NCBI RefSeq assembly: GCF_963169125.1
Contig: NC_084794.1
Location: forward strand, 72,699,665 to 72,763,664
DNA: 64,000 nucleotides
Source: Humulus lupulus
Lineage: Eukaryota > Streptophyta > Magnoliopsida > Rosales > Cannabaceae
Direction: 5' to 3'
Shown: piece by piece, positions 45,374 to 57,768 of the stretch
How the letters are laid out: every line of letters starts with the position of its first letter
Numbering within the stretch: position 1 is the first letter of the stretch
Made by a program: the position numbers and the translations under genes
Notes under the pieces: generated by a model
Database searches by the model: none
Told to the model about the DNA's origin: nothing
The model's input: the letters and a program-made list of their open reading frames with translations, nothing else

Positions 45374-47577
45374 ATGAAAAAGTTTTAATTCACTTTTTAG
45401 TTACTCATGTAATTTACATGTCTAATTATTAATATATTTTTAAGCTACATTCAAGTTTATTTTAAAAACTAATTACTTACCATATAGTATAAAAAAATTA
45501 CTCATTTAATTCAAAGTTATCATGAATATCTTATTAGAAAGTGATACTATTTAGTATACTACATAGTTACTTTTAAAAACTACATTTTCATTGTTTTTTA
45601 TAAATCATTTAAGATACCAATTTGTTATCTTTTGATATATGACTAATTTTTTTAGTATGCCACAAATTTAAATTAACCAACAAATTTAGTGAGTTACCAA
45701 AAAGAGTTTTCTTATGTTCTATTTAAAAGTTACCAAACACTATCCTAAAAATTCTATTTTAAAAATGTTACTTGAAATGTTTTTAAATAACTTTAAAGTT
45801 ATTTAGAATATCATATGGTATCTTTTAAATGTAAAATAAGAATATAAATTTTAGAATATTAAATTTTGTTTAAGTTTAAAATTTAGTTACTTTTTTATCA
45901 CGAAAAAAAAAAAACTAAAATGTTACTTTTTATTTTGGTTATCTTCTCCAACGACGGTAAAAAAAAATACTTCCCACATATTAAAATGATCGCATCTAAG
46001 AGTAAGTCGTGGTAATACTACTCTTGAGCACAACCGACTAACGGTATAGCTAAAAAAAATTTTGAAATTAAGGAGAAGAAAAAAATGTATGAAACTTAAA
46101 AAAAATAGAAAATAAACACAGTGGAGAGAGAGACCATGTACTCAAAGCTTTTAAAACTGCCAAAATTACTTACATAAGAAGACAAGCATGTACCATATAA
46201 AATATATTCACATATTCTTTTTTTAAATTACAGTATAAATAACAATATTTTTGTAAATAAAAATAAACAGGTCATATTCGTAAATAAAATGCAAATAAGG
46301 GCGTCAGTGTAAATTTCTCATTATTTTTTGTATGGATATGACTAGTTCGAATTCTAGTTACTTCACCACCCACCCTGTGGAGAATACGTAATTCACAAAT
46401 AATTATTTAATGTTATAATTTTTCTTATGTTAATAATTAGACTGATATATTAGCTTGACTGCTTGAGATTCCCCAAATTTCTTGTACAATCTCTACAAGA
46501 AAATAAAACAATTCAATTAAATTTAAAATTAGTTAATTTATTAAGGATTCTTTGGTAAAATGAACTACTTTTTAAAATCATTTTTGCAAAATTTAAATAT
46601 ATGAGATGACACTTTAATTTATTTATCTTATTTTTATTAGTTTGGGACATAACAACAAGTAAAACATGAGACAAGAAATTTCAGTCATTTTCTTTGCATC
46701 ACATGTCTAGACTCTAGCTCGAGTTTATTATGTACTTGTTATATGTTAACTATTATATCTTTCTCATAAATACAAACCTTTTATGTGTAATTACTAATTG
46801 ATATGTACTTATATAAAGTAATCACATTCAATTTTCTTAATTTCACAATTATGTACGGCAGCTTCTTGGAAGTGTATTGGCTGGTTGATCACATGCAAAA
46901 ACTCCTTCCTCACGTGTGTTCATCCATAATTATATACCAAAAAAAAATATTCGTACGACATTAACTAAAACAAACTGTTGAATTTTTATTTTTTATTATT
47001 TAAAAAAAGAAAAACTGTTGAAAATAAGGGTTTAAATCACACTACGTCCCATGTGCTTTGCTTTTTATAAAATGATTTTGTACGTCTTGTTTTTGTTTAA
47101 TAAAAATTAACAAAGAAACAAACTCGCTATGTGGCTTTTGATTATTCTTAAAATTACTTCGTATTTCTCAAGGAGTTTCGATCAGTACGATAATAAATAT
47201 AAATATATAAAGGTATTCCGACATTGGTGGATTAATATATGTAGAATCTCATATATTTTGTGTAGCAACCGAAGTTACATTTTTCTTAGACCTCTTTATT
47301 TATGTGATTATAAGTTGTCTTTATTTTATAAAATAAATTTAACTTGAGTTATGGTGATGGAATAATGTTTAGTTTTTTTTTAAATATTTAGTGGTTATAA
47401 TTATTATAGCATAGTATAGATTTATGGTATTAGTAGCCTTGTTTGTGGGAAAATAGGCGATTGTGTAAGAATAAATTAATTATGATATTATTAAGAATTG
47501 TTATGGATCGAGTCTACATAAAGTCCTAAAGCCCAATAAGATTTTGGGTTTAGCAAATTCAAAATCAAGCTAGAGAA
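45374..47577. other. AT-rich intergenic DNA, nothing recognised
   Basis: No gene, tandem array or clear element end seen over about 2.2 kb. The part after about 47495 may belong to the LTR-like sequence interrupted by the next MITE. Confidence 0.4.
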
Positions 47578-47580
47578 TTA

Positions 47581-48526
47581 GGGCATGTATGTCATTGTTT
47601 TCTGTTTTGTGTTTTCAAAGTTGTGTTCTCAGAAATGAGAACAGAAAACAGTTTTTGTAGTTTTCAAAAAATAAGAGGTGTTTGATTAATGTTTTCTAAA
47701 AATAATTTTTTTTAGTTTTATTTTTTTTAAATCTTAAATAAAAAATTAATAAATATATTTACAAAGAGAAAAATCTTTTAAAAATTTGTAATAAATAATG
47801 AGATAAAATAATTTGAAAGAAAAAATTATGAAAAATAAAGAGTGACAAAAGTAAAGAGAGAAAATTTGAAGAAATAGAAATTGAGAAGAGATAAATTGAT
47901 CTAAGAAAAAATGAGAGAGAAGGTGATGAGAAAGAAAGTGAAGAGAGAGAAGTGAGTAGAGAAAAAGTGATGAGAGAGGAAATGACGAGAGAGAAAAATG
48001 ATGAGAGAGGAAATGACGAGAGATAAAAATGATGAGTGAGGAAATGATGATATATTAAGTGATGAGAGAGAAAGTGATGAAAGAGAAAATGATAACATAA
48101 TAAGTGATACAAGAGAAAATAAGGAGAAAAAAAATTATGAAAGAGAAAATGAAAAAAATAGAAAGTGAAAAGAGAGTAAATAGCGAGACAGAAAGTGAAG
48201 AGAGAAAATGTAAGGAGGGAGAAAGTGATTAGAGATAAAATAAGGAGAGAGAAAGTGATGTGAGAGAAAGTGAAGACAGAGAAACTAATGAGAGAGAAAA
48301 TGATGTGACAATAAATGATGTTAGATAATAATAATTAAAAAAGTGATGTGAGAAAAAAAAAAAAGATAGACAAAAAAAATTTGAGAACAATAAAAAACAA
48401 CTTTTTGTTGTTCTCAAAATTTTCTGTTTTTTGTAACTTTGTTTTTAAAAATTGTTTTATGAAAACAAAGCCAAACATTCTAATTTGTTTTCAAAAAACA
48501 ATTTTCTAGTTAAGGAGCCAAACACC
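47581..48526. mobile_element. Tourist/Harbinger-like MITE with a purine-rich core
   Basis: 946 bp flanked by TTA (47578-47580, 48527-48529). The ends read GGGCATGTATG and the complement of CCAAACACC, loosely inverted, with further GTTTTCAAA-type complementarity inside both arms. The TTA target and GG-TGTTTGG end fit PIF/Harbinger MITEs. The core is almost pure A and G on the plus strand. Confidence 0.55.
47810..48375 (+). repeat. GA-rich asymmetric array
   Basis: About 560 bp in which the plus strand is almost entirely purine plus T in GAT (GAGAGAAAGTGATGAGAGAG and variants). Frames on the minus strand read Ser/Leu/Phe strings and are artefacts of this composition. Confidence 0.85.
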
Positions 48527-48529
48527 TTA

Positions 48530-50279
48530 AAGTTTGTTATTTTATAGTTAGGATATTTGTAGATTAGGTTGTTATTTATAAATTAAATAAAATTTTCGTA
48601 ACTTTAGGGTACTGTAATTTCAGATCTATTTTGACACATTTATATTATGATTTTGGAAAAATAGTATTTCTAAAAAGTTGTAGATAATTGAATTAACTGT
48701 CTAACGATATAAAGATTGTTTAAATCAGACTCCAACAGCTTTAGTTATGTTAATTTTACTACAGTTGAGTTCAGAGTTACGAGATTTAGGTAGTTAGAGG
48801 TTGAGATATTTTTCCTAGATAACTTGATGTTAGATTATTCTTCAATTATTTAATAAAAATATTAATAAGATAATTTAGAGATATTTTCTATAGAAGTTAG
48901 AATTCTATTTTATTTAAATATTAGAATGAAATTAGGATTTTCGAGAGCCTATAAATGGAGCCTATTCCTTCTTATTATTTTCATTCACTCTTGCTCTTCT
49001 TGAGACCCTCAAGCACACACACACTCTCTCTCTCTATTGTTGTCATGCACCACCATAAAAACACAAACCCTAAGTTCAAAATCATCATCACCATCATCTC
49101 TTCATATCTTTGAAACCCTAGTACCTAAAGAGGCCACACGACCAATGTTATCTTTCTTATTGTCAAAACCCTACAAGCAAATAGTTAAGGATCTAAGGTT
49201 TTTCTTCAAGAACAAGGTTGAGGTATAAGTTAAGTTTTGATTGTGTTTGAGTTTTAGATCTATTAGTTTATGTTTTAATAATGGTATTATGTTTATGAAA
49301 TATGGTTTTTAAGCAGGATTAGCATATAAAGGACTCAAGTATAGTTTCTGTGCACCACACTCAAGGTAAGGAAAATTAGGTAGTTTAGTTTATGACCTAG
49401 TTTATGTTTTGTATGACCTAACATTTCAAGTACAATAAATTGGTAAGTGTGGCTGGACCTAAGGTGTCCAATGATATATGACGGACTTATGTCCGGTAGG
49501 CTCGGATGCCAAAATTTTATGACGGACCGAAGTTGATGTCCGATGTATGACAGACTTATCTCCGGGGCTTAATTGTCACCCCTGTATAAGCACTTATCTT
49601 TTTATTATATATGTCTTGTTATTATGACTTATGATTTATGATTATGACCTTTGACTTAGGATATATTTTGATCTTGTAAGATTAGTATAAATTAATGTTG
49701 TTATGAACTGATGGTATGATTGTTATGACTATGTGATTATATGATTTGTTATTTATGATGTATTCATGAATACTATTTTGATTGCAGGATATAATTTATG
49801 ATCTAGGTATATGTGTGATTTTTAGTATGACACTGATATAGGATAGATTATGACATTGGATTCTATTATGAATATATAATTGCATGTGAAATTATTCGTT
49901 GTGAGTTTATGTTTGATTTTTGTAAGAATTGCTATGTATTTTTCTTACTGGACTTAGAAGCTCATTCTTTTATTTTATTTTTGCAAAATAAGTTAACCTT
50001 AGATGACCGGTGGCGAGCGAATTCCCAATAGCAAGACTGATGTGAATATGTGATGGCCATATAACCGCGTGTTATTATTCTTGGGAAATTATGAACTTTA
50101 TTAAATATTGCCTAGTTTTTATTTTTATTCTAGTGTAAAGACTATTATATATTGTTTTTAAACCCGAGTTATATTTATTTTAAATTATCAATAAAGAAAG
50201 CAACACATTTTACGATTTATTACGTTAATTTTTCAACATCTTTATTTCTACAATTAAAGTTAGAATTTTGGGTGTTACA
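48530..50279 (+). repeat. gypsy-like LTR, right part (5' boundary unclear)
   Basis: Carries a TATA box (CCTATAAATGGAGCC near 48949), a CA/CT-rich leader (49013-49035), repeated GACGGACTTATGTCCGG words (49480-49565), a polyadenylation-like AATAAAG near 50192 and a typical gypsy LTR end GGGTGTTACA at 50279. The start probably lies left of the MITE at 47581, which would then be inserted within this LTR. No duplication pair was found. Confidence 0.5.
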
Positions 50280-51659
50280 TTTTGTTACCACCACATATGG
50301 CTGGTGCTATTTATAAGTTTGGTTTGGTAACATTTTTAGTTTATTTAAAAAATTTGGGATAAAAATTGTTTGGTAAAAAAATAAATTATACTAGTTTTTT
50401 TATTCACAACTAAACATCTATAGCTGAGACAACCTAATTTTAAATTTTAGAAAATTTATAAATATTTTATATATTTACTTAATTATTATTGAAATAAAAA
50501 ATTTAAATATACACATAAAAATTAATTAAAAATTACATTTTAAAAATATTTTGTTCAAATTCTTTTTTAGCTTGTACTTATTAGCTATATTACAATGTTA
50601 TTTGTTTTAATAATTTTAAATTTAAATAACATTTTTATTATAAAATTTATATAAGGGGACTTGTTTAGTGCCTCATTTGCTTTTGAAGGACTTAGTCCTT
50701 CGGATGAGATATGTGTCATTAGATTATATAAAAAACATTTTAAGTGGTTGGATGAGAATCTTTTTACAAAATCATGTTAAAATACAATTTCACTCTTAGT
50801 AATCCTTTGTGACTTATAACCTGTTTGTGTGTGTTTTTTAATAGACCTCCCCAAAAATGATATCATTCTTCACCCTCTCTCTTTTGTCATTACTACAGTT
50901 TACCAAATATTCTACCATTTATAATTTTTTTTAAATAAACATCTAATTAACATATTGTCAATATATATTGGCAAAATTAATTAATGTTGAACATACTACA
51001 ATTTATAAAAAATTTGTTTTGTTTTTTAAAAAAAAATCTAATTAATCTTAGCAAAAATAATTAATGTTAAAACATTTTACCATCTATAATTTTTTTTTTT
51101 TTTAAATAAACACTACTTAAAAAAAATTAACTCATTCTGCTATATTATATATTCTCAAACCATGTATATAATATGCATTCTCAAACCTAATTATTGTTAA
51201 TTCACTTATCTCAACATTAAAGAAATAAAACAAAATCAAATCTGTCCAAATAAACTTAATACACAACTCATAATGTATCAGTTTTAGTAACATGCTACTT
51301 GTTTGGTGTTACTCAACACATTATTTAAATTATTTAGCAACAACATTACTAGTATCATAAATATGTCATAACTTCATATAAAATTTACTATAAAACCATT
51401 AACTATACATATTTTTGGACATTGAATTACAATTTTGCCCTTACTTTTTAAAGTTACATCAACCATATATATAAAAGATTCCAACAATACTCATATTTTA
51501 ACACTTTGCTAAAAATTGGGTCCCATAATGAAGGTCTTAGTCCTACGAGGAACTAAAGAATTTTCTTATGTCATGCACAAATGGTATAAGACAGGAAAAG
51601 TTTTAGATAATAATTAATTAATTATTTTATTAACTAATTAAATATTAAATAAAATTGAA
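50280..51659. other. AT-rich DNA, weak MITE-like ends
   Basis: No gene. GGACTTAGTCCTTCGGATGAG near 50688 and a similar inverted phrase near 51530 (GAAGGTCTTAGTCCTACGAGG) could be the arms of an old non-autonomous element, but the match is too weak to call. Confidence 0.3.
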
Positions 51660-51898
51660 TATTATATTTTTTTTTATAAAATCTAAAAATCGCAAAGGGA
51701 TATGAAAAACATTTCATGTTCCATTGAGACGGGAAAAGTGGTTTCCTGGGGGAAGTGAAATGCATTTCATGTCTCTTTGCGCAGGACATAAAAAGTGAAC
51801 ACTTTTCATGACCCTAGATATTATGATCCGTGCCTCGAGATGTGAAAAATATTTTATGTCCCTAAAAAAGAGACTTAAATAACTATTTTTGTAGTAGT
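51660..51898. mobile_element. second CACTA-like terminus
   Basis: Ends AACTATTTTTGTAGTAG, like the terminus at 6356. It contains repeated subterminal words (CATTTCATGT, TTTTCATGACC, ATTTTATGTCC) in both orientations. The other end was not found. Confidence 0.4.
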
Positions 51899-52292
51899 AA
51901 ACCCAAAACACTCTAAATTATTAATTTATCAAATACACACACAAAAAAAACTTTATATATTAGAAAGTTAGCTCCAACATCTCTATAAGGCCAAATCTAA
52001 TCGAACTACATAACACTAAATTTTTCTGTTAAAATTCCATAAAAAACTTTCCAACCCAATTACATATACAACATCAAATTTGCATTGATCTACAGTGCCA
52101 CACCAGATTTGATGGCAATGGTAGACAACAACATAATGTATTTTCATATAATTATAATTATTTAATGTACTATTATTAATTGACTAATAATAATAAAACT
52201 ATTAATATAATATAATAATTGTTATAATTAAATAAAATAAACAATATATAATATTTTGTGTTATTTATAATGTTGTGGTTGGAATAGGAAAT
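51899..52292. other. AT-rich DNA left of MULE-2, nothing recognised
   Basis: No coding region or repeat seen. Confidence 0.4.
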
Positions 52293-52626
52293 GAAAATTT
52301 GACTATTGATGCATTAAATGTGGTACCATAGAAAAAAAATACCATATCCACTGTATACATCTGCATTTGATCCTAGTATTTCCATTAGTTCCAAAAATAC
52401 CCCTCTCATTTGTTTCCCACTTTCTCTCTCTACTCTCTCGGACTCTCTCTATTCTCGGTCACAAAACCAAAACCCCCAAAAACTCTCACTCTCCTTTCGC
52501 GCATTCACTGTGGCTTTGTCTTCTACGATCACGACAACACAAAAAGTGGCAAGAAATCAATACCGGAGTAGGCAGGTAGGCGAGAAAACCCATGAGATCG
52601 ACTAAACAACCCCGATATAGGCAAAG

Positions 52627-53299
52627 GTGAGGGATTCACTTGTTTATTATGCAATAAATTGTCTTGGCCTGGTTTATTTGTTAATTGTTTGTTCATAGGA
52701 TAGATCGAGGATGGGGTATGAAGAAATTAGGGTTTTTTTTTTATATTTTTATTCACCTCGATAAAAATCGATAGGCCTCGATAGTAACTGTTAGGTTCTG
52801 GCCTTGATAGGCATCGATAGAATAAGACATATGTCTAATTTAGCATGTGCCTCTATAGGCCTCGATAGAGTTAGATATATTATGATTTTGCATTGCCTCG
52901 ATAGGCCTCGACAGTGGTGCCTCGCATCAATATTGTTGAGGCTTCGAGAGGCCTCGATATAATTAGACATTTTTATGATTTTGCACGGGCCTTGATAGAA
53001 CTATGCATTTTCTGATTTTGCATGGCCCTCGATAGGCCTCGATCTGCCTCGATAGAATTGGGTATTTTCTGATTTTACCTATGCCTCGATAGACCTCGAT
53101 AGGCCTCGACAGCAATGGTCAGCATCAATATTGTGTGTTACCTCGACAAGCCTTAATAGGTCTCGACAAACCTCAATAGTCTATATGCTGTTTAATTTTT
53201 TTAAACCTTGATGGGCCTCGACATGCCTCGATGGTCCTCGATAGTTACCATATTGTTTAAAATTGTATTTCTAACATTTTTTTTGTTTTTTTTCTTCAG
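52627..53299 (+). other. 5' leader intron of the MULE-2 Ulp1-like gene
   Basis: Donor CAAAG|GTGAGG at 52627 and acceptor TTCTTCAG at 53299, followed at once by ATG. The same plan as in MULE-1. Filled with CCTCGATAG repeats. Confidence 0.7.
52756..53248 (+). repeat. CCTCGATAGG repeat array, MULE-2 Ulp1-like first intron
   Basis: Units GCCTCGATAGG, CCTCGACAG, CCTCGATAGAAT and variants over about 490 bp, sense orientation. The base before TCGAT is mainly C in CCTCGATAG, against GCTCGATAG in MULE-1. Confidence 0.9.
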
Positions 53300-54875
53300 A
53301 TGCCTGATTTCATTGTACCGTTGAAGAAGCACTTTCCTGGTCGTGTCACCTATAGGGGTAGTGCTTACTTGGAAACCCTTATAGAGTAGTTTAAGAGGTA
53401 CAGACTAATTGAACGATAGAGGCATGCCCGTTGGGACAACTCTTCAAGGCTAAGCCCTTTAGTTTTTCTGGGGTTCTACTGCATCAGCTTATGTTGTGGA
53501 AGGTGGAAAGCAAGAAGCTTGAAGAGGGCCAGTTCTACTTGGGCAACACTTTTTGCAGATTTGGGATTGCAGAGTTTGCCCTAGTCACTGGGCTGAATTT
53601 TGGGAACACCCCGTCCCCAGATGAGTTGAGAGAGCATCTTTCAAGTGATCAGATCATCCAACAATACTTTAATGGTGATTCCAAGGTTAGTTTCGGCCAA
53701 TTGGAAGATGCTTTGAAGGCCTCGAAAAACCTAGAAGATGCATTTAAGCTGGGTTTGTGCTATTTGATAGAAGGGGTACCGAATGCCCCAGAGAAGACAT
53801 CACAGATATGGGGTGATTCCTTGAAGATGGTTGAGGATCTTGACTACTTTTTCAAGTATTCGTGGGGGAAGCTGTCCTTCAAGAAGGTTATTAGAGGAGT
53901 TCAAAAGAACATGCGAAAACAATTGAAACATTATGAGGAGAAGAAGAAAGAGGGCTCACCAAGCATTGAGTAAGTTCCACTTTATCTTGTTAAATGTCAC
54001 AAATTAATTGATTAACGATTCATTTTATTAAAGTTTTTCTGCACATGTTATTCGACCATGCAGTTAGTGGTATTTTCCATGCTGAAGCCACGTCCTGGTG
54101 AGGTAGTCTACTACAATATCCTCCCAGACGTTGATTCCAGATTATTCCCTGAGTTGGAATCAACTATAGTGGAGCCTGGGACTGCAGCGAAGGAAGTAAA
54201 GCCTGAGAAGGAGGCAGAGAAGATGGCAGAGGTTGCAAAGGAAGCTTCTATTTTATACGAGGATGTCCCGAGGGTTGAGGAGGGCACTTCACAGGCATGT
54301 GCACCTTCCTCTAGTCAGGTTGCCCAGCTTGATTATGAGAAGTTGATGCAGAGGCTCAAGAGGGTTAAGGAGGGCCAGGCAACCTTACTTCAGAATCAGA
54401 CTACGATCATGGCTCAGTTGGAGCAGCTGATTTCAATGGTCTCAGATCGATACACCCACTTAAAATCAGATACATAGTCTGATGTCTATCCTGAGGACTA
54501 CGAGCTCAGTGATCCACCCCCCATTCCACAGGCCCAGACATCTCTTGTTGCCAATGACGACGACAATCCCAGTGTACGAGTACTACAGCCTGAGAAGGCA
54601 GCTAGCCTTGAAGTTGTCAGGAAGAAATGCAGGCCTAAGCGTTTTGATAACTTTACCGACCCAATTAGTGTTTTTTGAAATCTAAATATTAAAGTTATTT
54701 TTATTTTGTATTGACACAAAATTGATTATATGCAGTGGGGATTGTGGTATGTTTGCCATCAAACTTATCGAGCATTTGGTTTCTAGGCTACCACTCAATA
54801 CCGTTATCGATGAGAACATGCAACAATTCAGGACCAAATGGTGTGTGGACCTATTCTATTAGAATTTGTCACCGT
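53300..54875 (+). pseudogene. MULE-2 Ulp1-like gene, lacking the His/Asp exon
   Basis: The DUF1985 exon (from 53300: PDFIVPLKKHFPGRVTYRG, FSFSGVLLHQLML, AEFALVTGLNFGNTPSPDEL) keeps the block lost from MULE-1. It carries TAG codons at 53387 and 53417 and a one-base shift near 53430. The linker exon from 54064 (VVFSMLKPRPGEVVYYN, LMQRLKRVKEGQATLLQNQ) has a TAG at 54475-54477. The exon equivalent to 24901-25412 of MULE-1 is gone. The last exon (from 54736) keeps GDCGMF with the catalytic Cys at 54743-54745, then AIKLIEHL. It has a TAG at 54858-54860 where MULE-1 has Gln, and ends at TGA 54873-54875. Confidence 0.85.
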
Positions 54876-55009
54876 GATGCTCTTTACATTTTCTTGATAC
54901 ACTTCTTGTATAGTATAGTATATAGTTAGTTTTGTATATGTTTTTTTTATCAAACATTATTTTTTTTGATAAAGTTATTAAATAAAAAACTACTAAATTC
55001 ACAGAATCT

Positions 55010-55295
55010 GTCTACCTTGACAAAACTCGATGGGTCAAACGAACTGCCTCGATAGGTAAAAAATAATACTTAACCAAATCTGTCTCGATAGACCTCGATA
55101 GGACTCGATTGGCTTCGATAGTTAAAAACAATACTTAAACAAATCTGCCTCGATAGGTCCAGAATAATACTGGACCAAATCTGCCTCGATAGGTCTGGAA
55201 TAATACATAACGATATATGCCTCGATAGGACTCGATAGGTTCATAATAATACATAATGATATTTTCCTCGATAGGACTCGATTTGTCTCGATGGG
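55010..55295 (+). repeat. CTCGATAGG array between the MULE-2 genes
   Basis: About 285 bp of CCTCGATAGG, GGACTCGATAGG and AATAATAC spacers on the plus strand. It directly adjoins the truncated transposase frame (ending ALVDSE at about 55300) and lies downstream of the Ulp1-like stop. MULE-1 has no dense array at this position. Confidence 0.85.
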
Positions 55296-55513
55296 TTATT
55301 GTACTCACTGTCCACCAATGCAAACCCAATTGGAAATAGTTGGTTGTTTGCATCCAACATAACATTACAGAGCATGTGGCCACCATACTTATTCTTCAAG
55401 AATGTACCGTCCACACAAATGATAGGACGACAGTACTGGAATCCATGCCTAGAAACACCGAGGGAAAAGAAGCAATACAAGCAACAACCATCTTTTGCTA
55501 CAAAATCAGAAAT
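55296..55513 (-). pseudogene. MULE-2 transposase fragment, catalytic core start
   Basis: Minus strand: CFFSLGVSRHGFQYCRPIICV, DGTFLKNKYGGHMLCNVMLD and FPIGFALVDSE, closely parallel to the MULE-1 core with the first catalytic Asp. After DSE the match stops and the CTCGATAG array begins, so the second Asp, the Glu, the SWIM finger and the CCHC knuckle are all missing. Confidence 0.85.
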
Positions 55514-55518
55514 CGTAC

Positions 55519-57763
55519 TGTAACTCCCTACTTCCTTAGAGTCATTACTAAGTGAGTTTAAAACGTGCTTTTAACTCGCTAATCGAGGTTTTAAGGCAAA
55601 CGTGTAATCAAACCATAAACAGAGTCATAAACTTTGAAAATAATTCTATTTACTGAAAATCATAAAATGTTTAACATTTGGGATCCCAAAATACTGTTTA
55701 TAAATATTACAACTCAAAACATACTTAAAGTCGACTATACGACAAAATAGGGTTTTTACAAGAAACTTCCAAAAATACCCCTGGCCGTGGCTGCTAGGCA
55801 GACCAGACATGTACGCGCCGCTTCACGCTCTCCATACTCATGGTCGGTTGACTTTCTCCTTGCCCTTACCTGCACCACAGAGCACCCGTGAGCCGAAGCC
55901 CAGCAAGAAAACTCCACATAAATAGATAACATACGCATATGGACCATTTAGCATATAACCGTCCCAGGCGCTTTACCAGGCCCTGAGTTGTGGTCTACAC
56001 CGTAAGGATATCCCAGGTATCCTTTAGGGTCTTACCCTGGCAAATCGCACTCCGTGTGCTAAATGCTGCTCCCGGCCCCTTGCCATTCTCGGCCTTCGCC
56101 GTTCCCGGCCCTTGCCGATCATTCACATATATGCATACACAACATAATTAAAACATAACTTAAACATATACAAACATAATCAATGGGCTACACCCAACAC
56201 ATAATCATATAGGGCTGTGCCCTGCAACATAACTATGGGGCCTCGCCCTGCTCTATGGGTACAATAACTTTCTTACCTGTGTCTCGAGCTTGTTGAGCAC
56301 TGAACCCTCGAGCACGGTCCTCTAATTCAAGCCTCACCGAGAACCTAGTCACAACACATAAATAGCACTCCCATTACTAACCAATTCAAAAGCATCTCCT
56401 GGAACCAATCCCGAGCCCTCGGGACCTCCCAGATCCCCACACAAAGTGGCGAAAGCGTCCCCCGAGCCCCCTGGACTAAAGCCTAAAAACTGAAATTTTC
56501 CCCTGCCCAGAAATGGCCTAGCGCCGCAGTGCCTAGCGTGGCTCCCTTCCCCTGATGCAGCCTAGCGCCGCGACGCATAAGAACAGGGCCGCGACGCCCC
56601 TTCGCAAACCCAGAAATCTGGGTTTTCCCTAACATTTTCCCGAGCCAAAACACTCCCAAATCAATACCAATGCATACCTAAGTCCCAAATTCAATCCAAA
56701 ACCCCATATAAACCATCTAACAACTCATAAACATCAACAACAAGTCTAGACACACAATCAAACCCATGATTCACAAATTGGTTTAAAACTTTATAAAATT
56801 TAAATCATAAACTAGAAACTTAAACCATAGCAGCTCATACATAACAGAGATGCATGAAACCCTTACCTGAAGTAGAAATTCGTCCCTGAGCCTCCTCCAA
56901 ATCCAACTCCAAGCTAATCCCTCTTATTCCCAAACTGAATCTAGCCATAAACCAACTTTCAGCTTCCATTATCAATCTCTCAAAGTCAAGCTTAGAAACT
57001 CAAAGAAAACAGAGATGAACTCCTTACCTCTGACCTTAGCACACCTTTGAGCTAACTTTCCTAGCCACAGCAGTCAAATTCCTTCAATTCACTAGCCCAA
57101 AATCCTCAAAACTCAGCAAGTTCTCAATCACCAGGAAGAGGAAGAAGAAAATCGCATGGGAGAGAGAGAGAGCTGAGAAGTTCTGTTTTTTTTTTCTTTC
57201 CTTTGCTTTTCTAAACCGTTCTAAAATTTCCCCAATCCCTATCTCAACATAACCAGCTGCCAAAAGACCCAATTACCCCTTAAATTACCCCAAGTCCTCA
57301 TATGCCACCAAGGGCGGTTTAGTCTTTTAACACATCCCGCTAAATCCTCAAATGTGCCTAAAAATCCCCATTTTAATCCCGACATGTCTAAACTATTGCT
57401 ATTGCTAACCGCTACTCAATAATTCCTGATCACTTAATAATATTCCCAAAATACCCCTAGGCTCCTCCTGAGCTGGGTATTTGACCCCGTTGTGACTTTC
57501 TAGCTAAACAGCTCCCTAGGACCGTCTTGGAACGTGCATCACAAATATATCACCATTATATCACATTTATGCCCTCAACGGGCTAAAATTACAAATATGC
57601 CCCTGACAATCAAATGGGGCTCACATGCATATTTAATCACCTAAACATGCATTCTAACCACATATTCATTAAATTCACATATATTATCACAGTATAACAA
57701 TTATTGCCCTCCAGGCACACTAATCAAGGCCCCAAGCCTTATTAGCAAACTTGGGTCGCTACA
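55519..57763 (-). repeat. solo Tekay-type LTR in the MULE-2 transposase
   Basis: 2245 bp, minus orientation, from TGTAGCGACCC (57763) to GGGAGTTACA (55519). The target copies are CGTAC (55514-55518) and TGTAC (57764-57768), one mismatch. MULE-1 is uninterrupted at the same codons, so the empty site is known. It shares the GC-rich block, the GA microsatellite (57160-57175) and the AGGTAAGGGCAAGG phrase with the other LTRs of this family. Confidence 0.88.
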
Positions 57764-57768
57764 TGTAC

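Noticed and set aside
47759..48417. Minus-strand Ser/Leu/Phe-rich open frames
   Set aside because: Pure by-product of the GA-rich array. No start context, no domain.
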